Shown: positions 33,940 to 43,786 of the stretch, piece after piece | Layout of the letters: each line of letters starts with the position of its first letter | Position numbering within the stretch: the first letter of the stretch is position 1 | From: Incurvaria masculella | Taxonomy: Eukaryota > Arthropoda > Insecta > Lepidoptera > Incurvariidae | DNA length: 64,000 nt | Direction: 5' to 3' | NCBI GenBank assembly: GCA_946894095.1 | Contig: OX335652.1 | Coordinates: 12,981,001-13,045,000, forward strand | Position numbers and translations under genes: made by a program | The notes under the pieces: generated by a model | What the model saw: the letters and a program-made list of their open reading frames with translations, nothing else | The model's database searches: none | What the model was told of the DNA's origin: nothing

Positions 33940-34240
33940 CTTGGGGTGCCTCGTCTAACTTTGCGATTTGGCTAGTACCAGGCCCTTAAGGGCGGAGGAT
34001 CGGCGCCCGGCGCGCCTATTGGACGAGATATGGGCGGGGGACGCGACCAATTTGCCGAAATGGAAGTTTGTCCTTTGTGGGATTGATTGATAATTTAAAA
34101 GGGACAGGGCGACGTTTATGGTTTGCGATAACGAGGACACCGAACTATTCGACGACCGTGGGCGCCGAGCGATTTGATTACGAAAACGAGCCCACCTAAA
34201 ACAGCGCATCGTGTACCGACTGCAATTACTAAGAGGAGTA
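33940..34240. promoter_or_regulatory. GC-rich non-repeat island 8
   Basis: GC-rich sequence with GGGATTGATTGATAATTTAA and CGACGTTTATGGTTTGCGAT, AT motifs set in GC-rich DNA as in the other islands. No convincing frame. Confidence 0.3.
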
Positions 34241-35044
34241 ATATTTTTTCATAAAATGTATGAAACGACCACCCCTGATATATACCCAACAGATGATAAA
34301 AATACTTTTTCAAATCGGCGGACAATTTGCGGAGATATCGAGTAAAATACATACAAAAAAAAATACAGACGAATTGAGAATCTCCCCTTTTTTTAAAGTT
34401 GGTTAAAAATAATGGCACGAAAGAGCAAGCGGTGGCTTCTATTTGTTTTTTAGCGAGCGAAATTCTCCGTCTGCAATGGCTGAAATGCTTTCGCCTGGCT
34501 GTTCTCTACAGGTCGCGCTTCTCAACAGATTTGCGGGAGATTTTGTAAGCAGGTTCGATATTTTTATTTATTTTGATAGTCGAGCCAGTATTAATTTTTT
34601 TCATAATGGCGGAGTAATTTAAAAAAAATGTTTCTACGTTTTGCTTTATGCTTTATGGAAACACTTTAAAGTCAAACGGAATCACATTTCACAAGCGCCA
34701 GTGGTTGCATTTCGATACCAATGCATTGTATTGCATTAGCACAACAACCACGGCCGGAAGGTTGACACTGATGCCTGTAGAATGTAGAAAAAAAAGTGAA
34801 TATACTAGATAGAAGATAACCTTATCTTTGCGGCCGTAAAGTAATATGGTTTGACGGAAGGACTAAAGCTTTGTCTCTGACAAATGTCGATACAAACGTT
34901 TCTTTCGGACACTTTCTGCCGTGTAGCTCCAATCCGTCAAACGCGCGATAAGGAACACAGTTTAAATAATCGACTTTGTAGCCGGTGTGGTGTGGTGTCG
35001 TGTCGTGTCGTGTAGTGCCGTGTCGTGTTGTGTGGTGTGGTGTG

Positions 35045-38000
35045 AAGGAGTGTGTGCGGTGTGTGCGGTGGGTGAAGTGAGGTAAGCACTGACCGCTCTC
35101 GGAGACGGAGGCGGGCGAGCGGTCGGCGGCGGTGGAGACGCCGGAGGAGGACTCGACGCTGGAGAAGGAGTGCGTGTGGTGTGGTGTGGTGTGGTATGGT
35201 GTGGAGGTGTGTGTGGTATGGTGTGGAAGTGCGTGTGCGGTGGGTGCGGTGAGGTAAGCACTGCCTGCTCTCGGAGACGGAGGCGGGCGAGCGGTCGGCG
35301 GCGGTGGAGACGCCGGAGGAGGACTCGACGCTGGAGAAGGAGTGCGTGTGGTGTGGTGTGGTGTGGTATGGTGTGGAGGTGTGTGTGGTATGGTGTGGAA
35401 GTGCGTGTGCGGTGGGTGCGGTGAGGTAAGCACTGACCGCTCTCGGAGACGGAGGCGGGCGAGCGGTCGGCGGCGGTGGAGACGCCGGAGGAGGACTCGA
35501 CGCTGGAGAAGGAGTGCGTGTGGTGTGGTGTGGTGTGGTATGGTGTGGAGGTGTGTGTGGTATGGTGTGGAAGTGCGTGTGCGGTGGGTGCGGTGAGGTA
35601 AGCACTGCCTGCTCTCGGAGACGGAGGCGGGCGAGCGGTCGGCGGCGGTGGAGACGCCGGAGGAGGACTCGACGCTGGAGAAGGAGTGCGTGTGGTGTGG
35701 TGTGGTGTGGTATGGTGTGGAGGTGTGTGTGGTATGGTGTGGAAGTGCGTGTGCGGTGGGTGCGGTGAGGTAAGTACTGACCGCTCTCGGAGACGGAGGC
35801 GGGCGAGCGGTCGGCGGCGGTGGAGACGCCGGAGGAGGACTCGACGCTGGAGAAGGAGTGCGTGTGGTGTGGTGTGGTGTGGTATGGTGTGGAGGTGTGT
35901 GTGGTATGGTGTGGAAGTGCGTGTGCGGTGGGTGCGGTGAGGTAAGCACTGCCTGCTCTCGGAGACGGAGGCGGGCGAGCGGTCGGCGGCGGTGGAGACG
36001 CCGGAGGAGGACTCGACGCTGGAGAAGGAGTGCGTGTGGTGTGGTGTGGTGTGGTATGGTGTGGAGGTGTGTGTGGTATGGTGTGGAAGTGCGTGTGCGG
36101 TGGGTGCGGTGAGGTAAGCACTGCCTGCTCTCGGAGACGGAGGCGGGCGAGCGGTCGGCGGCGGTGGAGACGCCGGAGGAGGACTCGACGCTGGAGAAGG
36201 AGTGCGTGTGGTGTGGTGTGGTGTGGTATGGTGTGGAGGTGTGTGTGGTATGGTGTGGAAGTGCGTGTGCGGTGGGTGCGGTGAGGTAAGCACTGCCTGC
36301 TCTCGGAGACGGAGGCGGGCGAGCGGTCGGCGGCGGTGGAGACGCCGGAGGAGGACTCGACGCTGGAGAAGGAGTGCGTGTGGTGTGGTGTGGTGTGGTA
36401 TGGTGTGGAGGTGTGTGTGGTATGGTGTGGAAGTGCGTGTGCGGTGGGTGCGGTAAGGTAAGCACTGACCGCTCTCGGAGACGGAGGCGGGCGAGCGGTC
36501 GGCGGCGGTGGAGACGCCGGAGGAGGACTCGACGCTGGAGAAGGAGTGCGTGTGGTGTGGTGTGGTGTGGTATGGTGTGGAGGTGTGTGTGGTATGGTGT
36601 GGAAGTGCGTGTGCGGTGGGTGCGGTAAGGTAAGCACTGACCGCTCTCGGAGACGGAGGCGGGCGATCGGTCGGCGGCGGTGGAGACGCCGGAGGAGGAC
36701 TCGACGCTGGAGAAGGAGTGCGTGTGGTGTGGTGTGGAAGTGCGTGTGCGGTGGGTGCGGTAAGGTAAGCACTGACCGCTCTCGGAGACGGAGGCGGGCG
36801 AGCGGTCGGCGGCGGTGGAGACGCCGGAGGAGGACTCGACGCTGGAGAAGGAGTGCGTGTGGTGTGGTATGGTGTGGAGGTGTGTGTGGTATGGTGTGGA
36901 AGTGCGTGTGCGGTGGGTGCGGTAAGGTAAGCACTGACCGCTCTCGGAGACGGAGGCGGGCGAGCGGTCGGCGGCGGTGGAGACGCCGGAGGAGGACTCG
37001 ACGCTGGAGAAGGAGTGCGTGTGGTGTGGTATGGTGTGGAGGTGTGTGTGGTATGGTGTGGAAGTGCGTGTGCGGTGGGTGCGGTAAGGTAAGCACTGAC
37101 CGCTCTCGGAGACGGAGGCGGGCGAGCGGTCGGCGGCGGTGGAGACGCCGGAGGAGGACTCGACGCTGGAGAAGGAGTGCGTGTGGTGTGGTATGGTGTG
37201 GAGGTGTGTGTGGTATGGTGTGGAAGTGCGTGTGCGGTGGGTGCGGTAAGGTAAGCACTGACCGCTCTCGGAGACGGAGGCGGGCGAGCGGTCGGCGGCG
37301 GTGGAGACGCCGGAGGAGGACTCGACGCTGGAGAAGGAGTGCGTGTGGTGTGGTATGGTGTGGAGGTGTGTGTGGTATGGTGTGGAAGTGCGTGTGCGGT
37401 GGGTGCGGTGAGGTAAGCACTGACCGCTCTCGGAGACGGAGGCGGGCGAGCGGTCGGCGGCGGTGGAGACGCCGGAGGAGGACTCGACGCTGGAGAAGGA
37501 GTGCGTGTGGTGTGGTGTGGTGTGGTATGGTGTGGAGGTGTGTGTGGTATGGTGTGGAAGTGCGTGTGCGGTGGGTGCGGTGAGGTAAGCACTGCCTGCT
37601 CTCGGAGACGGAGGCGGGCGAGCGGTCGGCGGCGGTGGAGACGCCGGAGGAGGACTCGACGCTGGAGAAGGAGTGCGTGTGGTGTGGTGTGGTGTGGTAT
37701 GGTGTGGAGGTGTGTGTGGTATGGTGTGGAAGTGCGTGTGCGGTGGGTGCGGTGAGGTAAGTACTGACCGCTCTCGGAGACGGAGGCGGGCGAGCGGTCG
37801 GCGGCGGTGGAGACGCCGGAGGAGGACTCGACGCTGGAGAAGGAGTGCGTGTGGTGTGGTGTGGTGTGGTATGGTGTGGAGGTGTGTGTGGTATGGTGTG
37901 GAAGTGCGTGTGCGGTGGGTGCGGTGAGGTAAGCACTGCCTGCTCTCGGAGACGGAGGCGGGCGAGCGGTCGGCGGCGGTGGAGACGCCGGAGGAGGACT

Positions 38001-39666
38001 CGACGCTGGAGAAGGAGTGCGTGTGGTGTGGTGTGGTGTGGTATGGTGTGGAGGTGTGTGTGGTATGGTGTGGAAGTGCGTGTGCGGTGGGTGCGGTGAG
38101 GTAAGCACTGCCTGCTCTCGGAGACGGAGGCGGGCGAGCGGTCGGCGGCGGTGGAGACGCCGGAGGAGGACTCGACGCTGGAGAAGGAGTGCGTGTGGTG
38201 TGGTGTGGTGTGGTATGGTGTGGAGGTGTGTGTGGTATGGTGTGGAAGTGCGTGTGCGGTGGGTGCGGTGAGGTAAGCACTGCCTGCTCTCGGAGACGGA
38301 GGCGGGCGAGCGGTCGGCGGCGGTGGAGACGCCGGAGGAGGACTCGACGCTGGAGAAGGAGTGCGTGTGGTGTGGTGTGGTGTGGTATGGTGTGGAGGTG
38401 TGTGTGGTATGGTGTGGAAGTGCGTGTGCGGTGGGTGCGGTAAGGTAAGCACTGACCGCTCTCGGAGACGGAGGCGGGCGAGCGGTCGGCGGCGGTGGAG
38501 ACGCCGGAGGAGGACTCGACGCTGGAGAAGGAGTGCGTGTGGTGTGGTGTGGTGTGGTATGGTGTGGAGGTGTGTGTGGTATGGTGTGGAAGTGCGTGTG
38601 CGGTGGGTGCGGTAAGGTAAGCACTGACCGCTCTCGGAGACGGAGGCGGGCGAGCGGTCGGCGGCGGTGGAGACGCCGGAGGAGGACTCGACGCTGGAGA
38701 AGGAGTGCGTGTGGTGTGGTGTGGAAGTGCGTGTGCGGTGGGTGCGGTAAGGTAAGCACTGACCGCTCTCGGAGACGGAGGCGGGCGAGCGGTCGGCGGC
38801 GGTGGAGACGCCGGAGGAGGACTCGACGCTGGAGAAGGAGTGCGTGTGGTGTGGTATGGTGTGGAGGTGTGTGTGGTATGGTGTGGAAGTGCGTGTGCGG
38901 TGGGTGCGGTAAGGTAAGCACTGACCGCTCTCGGAGACGGAGGCGGGCGAGCGGTCGGCGGCGGTGGAGACGCCGGAGGAGGACTCGACGCTGGAGAAGG
39001 AGTGCGTGTGGTGTGGTATGGTGTGGAGGTGTGTGTGGTATGGTGTGGAAGTGCGTGTGCGGTGGGTGCGGTAAGGTAAGCACTGACCGCTCTCGGAGAC
39101 GGAGGCGGGCGAGCGGTCGGCGGCGGTGGAGACGCCGGAGGAGGACTCGACGCTGGAGAAGGAGTGCGTGTGGTGTGGTATGGTGTGGAGGTGTGTGTGG
39201 TATGGTGTGGAAGTGCGTGTGCGGTGGGTGCGGTAAGGTAAGCACTGACCGCTCTCGGAGACGGAGGCGGGCGAGCGGTCGGCGGCGGTGGAGACGCCGG
39301 AGGAGGACTCGACGCTGGAGAAGGAGTGCGTGTGGTGTGGTATGGTGTGGAGGTGTGTGTGGTATGGTGTGGAAGTGCGTGTGCGGTGGGTGCGGTGAGG
39401 TAAGCACTGACCGCTCTCGGAGACGGAGGCGGGCGAGCGGTCGGCGGCGGTGGAGACGCCGGAGGAGGACTCGACGCTGGAGAAGGAGTGCGTGTGGTGT
39501 GGTGTGGTGTGGTATGGTGTGGAGGTGTGTGTGGTATGGTGTGGAAGTGCGTGTGCGGTGGGTGCGGTAAGGTAAGCACTGACCGCTCTCGGAGACGGAG
39601 GCGGGCGAGCGTTCGGCGGCGGTGGAGACGCCGGAGGAGGACTCGACGCTGGAGAAGGAGTGCGTG
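35045..39666 (-). repeat. Mxd: 28-copy tandem array of MXD exon end plus donor plus intron start
   Basis: Read on the minus strand, each unit holds the last 83 nt of the MXD exon, its splice junction and about 89 nt of CA-rich intron. The junction marker (ACTG A/C C) recurs at 35088, then every 172 bp to 36636, at 36771 (135 bp), at 162-bp steps to 37419, at 172-bp steps to 38623, at 38758, at 162-bp steps to 39406, and at 39578. The copy at 39578 is the parental exon, since coding sequence continues beyond it and it alone has GAACGC where the others have GACCGC. Copies 4-15 and 16-27 form a 1987-bp higher-order duplication. All three minus frames are open for about 4.9 kb, a by-product of the CA-rich composition. 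Confidence 0.95.
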
Positions 39667-39833
39667 CGCGCGGGCGGCGGCGGCGACACGCAGCGCGCGG
39701 GCCCCGCCGCCGCCGCCCCGCCTCCCGCCGCCGCGCCGCACCGCAGCTGCGCGAGCCGCCGCCGCAGGTAGCGCTGCTCGCGCGCCAGCTGCTCCTTGTG
39801 CGTCGCGTGCCGCTTCTCCCGCTCCTCGAGCGA
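39584..39833 (-). CDS. Mxd: MXD/MAD family protein, leucine-zipper exon
   Basis: The acceptor on the minus strand is GTGTTGCAG|TCGCTC (exon starts at 39833). The exon encodes SLEEREKRHATHKEQLAREQ, continuing RYLRRRLAQLR, a coiled-coil segment closely matching the zipper of MXD proteins, which have REQR-x-LK/RR-x-LEQL there. A Gly/Ala/Pro linker follows, then ARTHSFSSVESSSGVSTAAE and RSPASVSES. The exon is 250 nt, phase 0 to phase 1, and its last G joins AC of the exon at 21780. MXD proteins pair with MAX and repress E-box genes through a Sin3-interacting N-terminus (family knowledge). The basic, HLH and SID parts are not in the window. The donor (CG|GTCAGT) is slightly weak, and 83 nt of this exon plus the donor are the source of the tandem array. 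Confidence 0.85.
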
Positions 39834-39956
39834 CTGCAACACGAACACACAACCGTACATTACTTACTACCCGCACACATGTTGGCGCAAATTATTCAAT
39901 AGGAAAATACTTTCCCAAAAACTGCCAACTCATGTCTAGACTAAGACGAAGTTTAA

Positions 39957-39983
39957 CTTAACCTAACCTAACCTAACCTAACA
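39957..39983 (-). repeat. Short interstitial TTAGG run
   Basis: TTAACCTAACCTAACCTAAC and one further unit; on the minus strand four to five TTAGG units, the arthropod telomere repeat. Far too short for a telomere. Possibly a repair or insertion footprint just upstream of the MXD zipper exon, or chance. Confidence 0.6.
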
Positions 39984-40601
39984 CCTAAAGGCATTTTTAT
40001 TTTCTTTATCAATACCTGTGTCATACTGTAATAGCATTATCATTCTTAAACCGTGCCATAGATGTTTTATTGCTATTCATTTCTATTAACAACATAAAAT
40101 GCATTCATTGGTTAATTTGTTTACACGTGTGGTTCCGATCACTACAACGATTGAGGATGGCCCGCACTACCTAAAACATCAACAAACAAGTGTTCCTCAA
40201 CTGAGCGAAGTTTGTGTGCTAGATATACATCAGTGTCGGTAGGAAAAAACTTTAACGAAAATGTATCTAGATATATTAAAAAGTGAAAAATAGCCTCCGC
40301 AGCTTGACCCACGCTCTTCCACCGCCGCGGATCGTGCGAAACTTTTCTAATTTCCATGATAATGGAAAAGCCGGGTAAGTCCGCACCACGAGTACCGTGC
40401 AAACAGAAGGGGCTGAGCGGTGCATCGATCGGAGCGGCAAAAATGCAAACGCTTGCAAATGTTCCGTCAACACCGGCGCCGCCGTCGACGTGGTCCTAGG
40501 GCGGGGCATGCGGGATATGAGGTTGGTTGCGCAACAAACAGGCACGCGAGCAACGCCACAATTGAGAAGAAAATCTGCTTAGTTATCACGACAGGTGCCG
40601 T
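39984..40601. other. MXD upstream intron, nothing recognised
   Basis: Mixed composition. GC-rich 40380-40560 carries short frames on both strands without known motifs. No bHLH-like exon was found here. Confidence 0.4.
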
Positions 40602-40968
40602 CGAAGCGAGCTCACCTAAAAGATCTGTCAAAGCTGTCAGATACCATACAAAATCAAACGTAGATTTGAAAATTGTATTTACTCAATCTGTGTAGTTGAA
40701 ATGACTAAATATTCTCGATTTTATTCCGAAAATAAAAATTTCTTAATTATGCTTATTAAAAGAAGTCTTGGGAAAGAAAAATATTACGAAAACATAACCT
40801 ATAACATTTCGTTTCATACTTTGTGCTGGCCAATGACATTTAAATTTGTTTGAAGACCGACAAAAGCTCTTATTTTCCTCTAAAATTGCAACTGCATCAT
40901 GGAGCACCACTTTCATCTAAAAATCCGTAAATCAAACACGACAGGAATGTCAGTTTTGACATTTTTAA

Positions 40969-41520
40969 GGATGTTCCGACCCATACAATGTTTTTTTACA
41001 CAGAACGCAAAAAGTATTGCACTTTCAGGCACGAATTCGTCAAAAATATTAAATATAGCCATAGTAGTTGCAGCGAAAACATATTCACAATCTCAGGTTT
41101 AATGGTTTCGTTGTAATTGCCGATTAGAAGTTTTACACCGTTAGATGGCGCTGTTAAATAAAAATCGTATTTAAATAAATTGTAACAAAACCAATAACCC
41201 TGAAATTGTGAAATTGTTTTCGCTGCAAGTGATATGACTATATTAAACTTTTATTATTAATTCGTGGCTTAAAGTGCAATACTTTTTGCGTTATTATTAA
41301 TGTTCTTAAGCGGGGCTTACACGAACAATTTTGAAGAAAGATAACTTTTAAATACCTTTCTTAAACCCGACGTTTCGAAAGGAAAGGTATTTAAAAGTTA
41401 TCTTTCTTCAAAATTGTTCGTGTAAGCCCCGCTTAAGAACATTAATAATGTGTGAAAAACGCGAAAGCTTAAGATTTTTGCGTTATGTGTGCAAACAACT
41501 TTATATGGGTCGGAACAGCC
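40969..41520 (+). mobile_element. Family B MITE (B3) nested in H1 and itself interrupted
   Basis: GGATGTTCCGACCCATACAA to ATATGGGTCGGAACAGCC between TTAA at 40965-40968 and 41521-41524. The uninterrupted paralogue in H2 reads GACATTTCTAAGGTGAGG, an empty site confirming a TTAA-type target. At 41295-41474 a 180-bp foldback element sits inside. Confidence 0.9.
41295..41474. mobile_element. Perfect foldback element with 12-bp target duplication
   Basis: Two 68-bp arms (41293-41360 and 41382-41449) are exact reverse complements around a 21-bp spacer (41361-41381) containing CCGACGTTTCGA. TTTTTGCGTTAT at 41283-41294 and 41475-41486 flanks the insert, a 12-bp duplication of family B sequence. Absence of any arm mismatch implies a very recent origin. 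Confidence 0.88.
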
Positions 41521-41572
41521 TTAAGGTGAGGTCGCTCATGCGATATCCACAATAAGCTTCGAGTTTTCTTCC

Positions 41573-42060
41573 CCATTCGGCGAGCGGCTGCGTTATGGTC
41601 GTGCGGAAGTTGATGGCTGACCGCGGTCGTATCCGGCGGCGCTGGGTCCCCGGGGACGCGACCACCCCCCTCCCTCCCGCCGCCGCCCCGCCCGGGGGAC
41701 GCCCCGGCCGCCGCCGCCCGGGTCGCCTCCGCTTTTCATTAGGAGCCTCATGCTAATAGGACGAGCGATTAAACGACGGAAAAGAAACGAATAAATCGTC
41801 CAAACGAGTCCCGCCGGATATTTAATTATATCTCCCCCCTCACCTACTCGGCTAACATCCGCTCCGCAAATATTACGAGAAGGCCTTTATTTTTCCCGAA
41901 AAGGAAGCCGTCTTACCGGATGTTTTCCAGGTAAAACTTGGGCCCAGGCCACTTTCCTTTGTTCTCCGATGTACGGATGTAGCACTTCCGCGCTACTGAG
42001 GAACCATTAATATACCCGTAGTGGCATCGAGGGGACCCTTTATCTGCTTAACCCGAAAAT
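41573..42060. promoter_or_regulatory. GC-rich non-repeat island 9
   Basis: Very C-rich core (CCGCCGCCCCGCCCGGGGGA) followed by GCTAATAGGACGAGCGATTA, GGATATTTAATTATATCTCC and CTTTATTTTTCCCGAAAAGG. Alternating GC and AT blocks without an open frame are typical of insect enhancers (inference). Confidence 0.35.
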
Positions 42061-42689
42061 AAGTAAAAGTTGCAGAAATCTAATTAAAGTTGTTAATTAA
42101 AATGGATCAATTCTTAGTTTTTTTTTTACATAAATGGGCAAAACGGCAGGATAGTAGTAAATAAGTTTTCATTTAATCGCACAGTTTCACGAGATGTAAA
42201 TTTACCTGTCAACCACTATCGTCAACTAAATCGAGAACAATCCAAATCCCTACAAAATCAGGAACTCCTTTCGTAAGGAATTTCCTTGACGCAAGTTTTA
42301 TTTAATTTCTTGTGCGTTTATGGCTTCCAGTTAAGGTTACCAGAAAAAAAAAACTAAATAAGAATGTATTTACGTCGACTGTTCACGAAAGTACGTCTTC
42401 TAAAAGTTACGCTGCGAATGTTGACCTCGTCTTCTAAATTCTATATAGTAAACGTATAGTTTACGTCGGTGTCGTAAATCAAAGTTAAAATAGGTACGTC
42501 GTGGGACACTCGACAGAAACGATGCTTTGTATTTTAAAAAACATTTTTATTAATTAATCAATTAACTATTTGACTTGATTAATATAACTAAATTTCGACA
42601 AGTTAGTGAATTGATATCACAGACTATTCATCTATTCTACAAACATCTACTAAACTACTAATAATAATGAAAAAGAAAATAATGACCAT

Positions 42690-42860
42690 TTGCGTCAGTC
42701 AAATGCATGCGTGGGTTATTCTAACAGCCGGTCGCGACTCAATATAACTGACCCCGGTCGCCATGGCAACTCGACTTTTTTCGAATTTGGAGCATTGCAA
42801 CTTCTGCTTCGTGACGATTCACTTTATCTGAGCTAGGCCCCATACCAAACGTCTCATCCG
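42690..42860. promoter_or_regulatory. Island 10 with a candidate RFX X-box (42757-42770)
   Basis: GTCGCCATGGCAAC at 42757-42770 matches the RFX X-box inverted-repeat pattern (GTNRCC..RGYAAC) with one change from the perfect palindrome. Flanks are non-repetitive. Binding is unproven. Confidence 0.35.
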
Positions 42861-43567
42861 ATGGAAATTCGCTTCGCTTTACGAAAAAAAAAAATCCGAC
42901 GAATTGAGAACCTCCTCCCTTTTTTTGAAGTCGGATAAGAAAGGTAACTTCGCCGTAGACAGGCTCACACTCAATGCCCCAGTTATAAGGTAGTACATGA
43001 GTATTATGTGGTTATATTCATATTATTATATGGTTCATAGTATTAAAACTTTGGACCTTAGTTGACTTGGAAATAAAAACGTTACACAGACGTTCATAAA
43101 AGGCAAAGAATGCCTCCGGGGAGTGCCCCGCGTCTTCCCCCTTGCCCCAAGAGAGGAGTTCCAACTTTTTAATGAACCTTCTAAAACAATCTCCAACCAA
43201 CTGACGTCCAATTATCATGCCTCTCGGTCTTCTCGGTAGCGAACTTCTAATGTTTCGCAAAATAACGAATTGCATTGAGCTTCTTTGCGAATTATTATAA
43301 AACAGATAACAAAATACGTTAAATAAATATCCAGCACGTTAATAAGGCAAATGAACTCAATTTTTTGTTAACTCGATGGTCACTTACAATTTCATGCTAG
43401 ATAAATGTTTATGTATAACGGTTTGTTGCTCGTTATTTTTTGCTAATCTTCTTTGCTTTTTCTCTGCGTTATAGTTAATTCGATCCTAAGTGACATAAAA
43501 ACTTATATCAGTACATGCTGGGCTTATTTGAATGAATACATTAATACATTGTGTGTATTATTATATA
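42861..43567. other. Unassigned sequence with an interspersed-repeat scrap
   Basis: 42893-42945 is the CCGACGAATTGAGAACCTCC repeat type also seen near 10420. A minus-strand frame at 43275-43018 (85 codons, RPRGMIIGRQLVGD region) reads fairly protein-like, but has no recognisable family or flanking splice support. Confidence 0.35.
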
Positions 43568-43786
43568 CTAGCAGCCCGTCCCGGCTTTGCACGGGCATAA
43601 TATCATTTAAAAAAAATATTATTTTGACACCATGATACACAAATAAACCCTTTTTACGTGGAGTTCGTATATTGAAATATTTGAAATAAAAAAAACTTAG
43701 ATATTATTATTAGATGATTATGAGATATTAGAGAAATAATAAATTCAAAGTGCTATAGGGAGAACCGGGGCCTCCGACGCACTATT

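Larger units (their letters stand above)
21781..39583 (-). other. Mxd: Last intron of MXD (17.8 kb)
   Basis: It runs from the donor G|GTCAGT (39583 downward) to the acceptor at 21781. Its 5' end carries the 28-copy exon-donor array. The rest alternates between GC-rich islands and MITE or SINE insertions listed separately. From 21847 to about 22740 there is AT-rich sequence with one short palindrome. The remaining parts without entries of their own (27986-28069, 31511-31972, 33514-33939, 34241-34985) showed nothing I recognise. Confidence 0.7.
40602..41572. mobile_element. Family H element (H1), split by B3
   Basis: GCGAGCTCACCTAAAAGATC at the left, a GACATTTTTAA break at 40968, then GGTGAGGTCGCTCATGCG after the B3 insertion. 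The second copy (52313-52976) continues across the break. The terminal motifs GAGCTCACCTAA and TAAGGTGAGGTCGCTC are imperfect complements. Confidence 0.75.

Noticed and set aside
34822..39876. Minus-strand open frames of 1632-1684 codons as one giant protein gene
   Set aside because: All three frames are open at once, which reflects CA-rich tandem repeats. Only the first 250 nt behave as coding sequence.
35170..39961. Many 84- and 345-codon frames on the + strand (RRRRRASGRRRW-type)
   Set aside because: They are antisense shadows of the repeated MXD exon end.
39957..39983. Telomere or chromosome end
   Set aside because: Only four to five units, with unique sequence on both sides.
43018..43275. 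85-codon minus frame as a further MXD exon
   Set aside because: It shows no bHLH, SID or zipper motif and no convincing splice borders.
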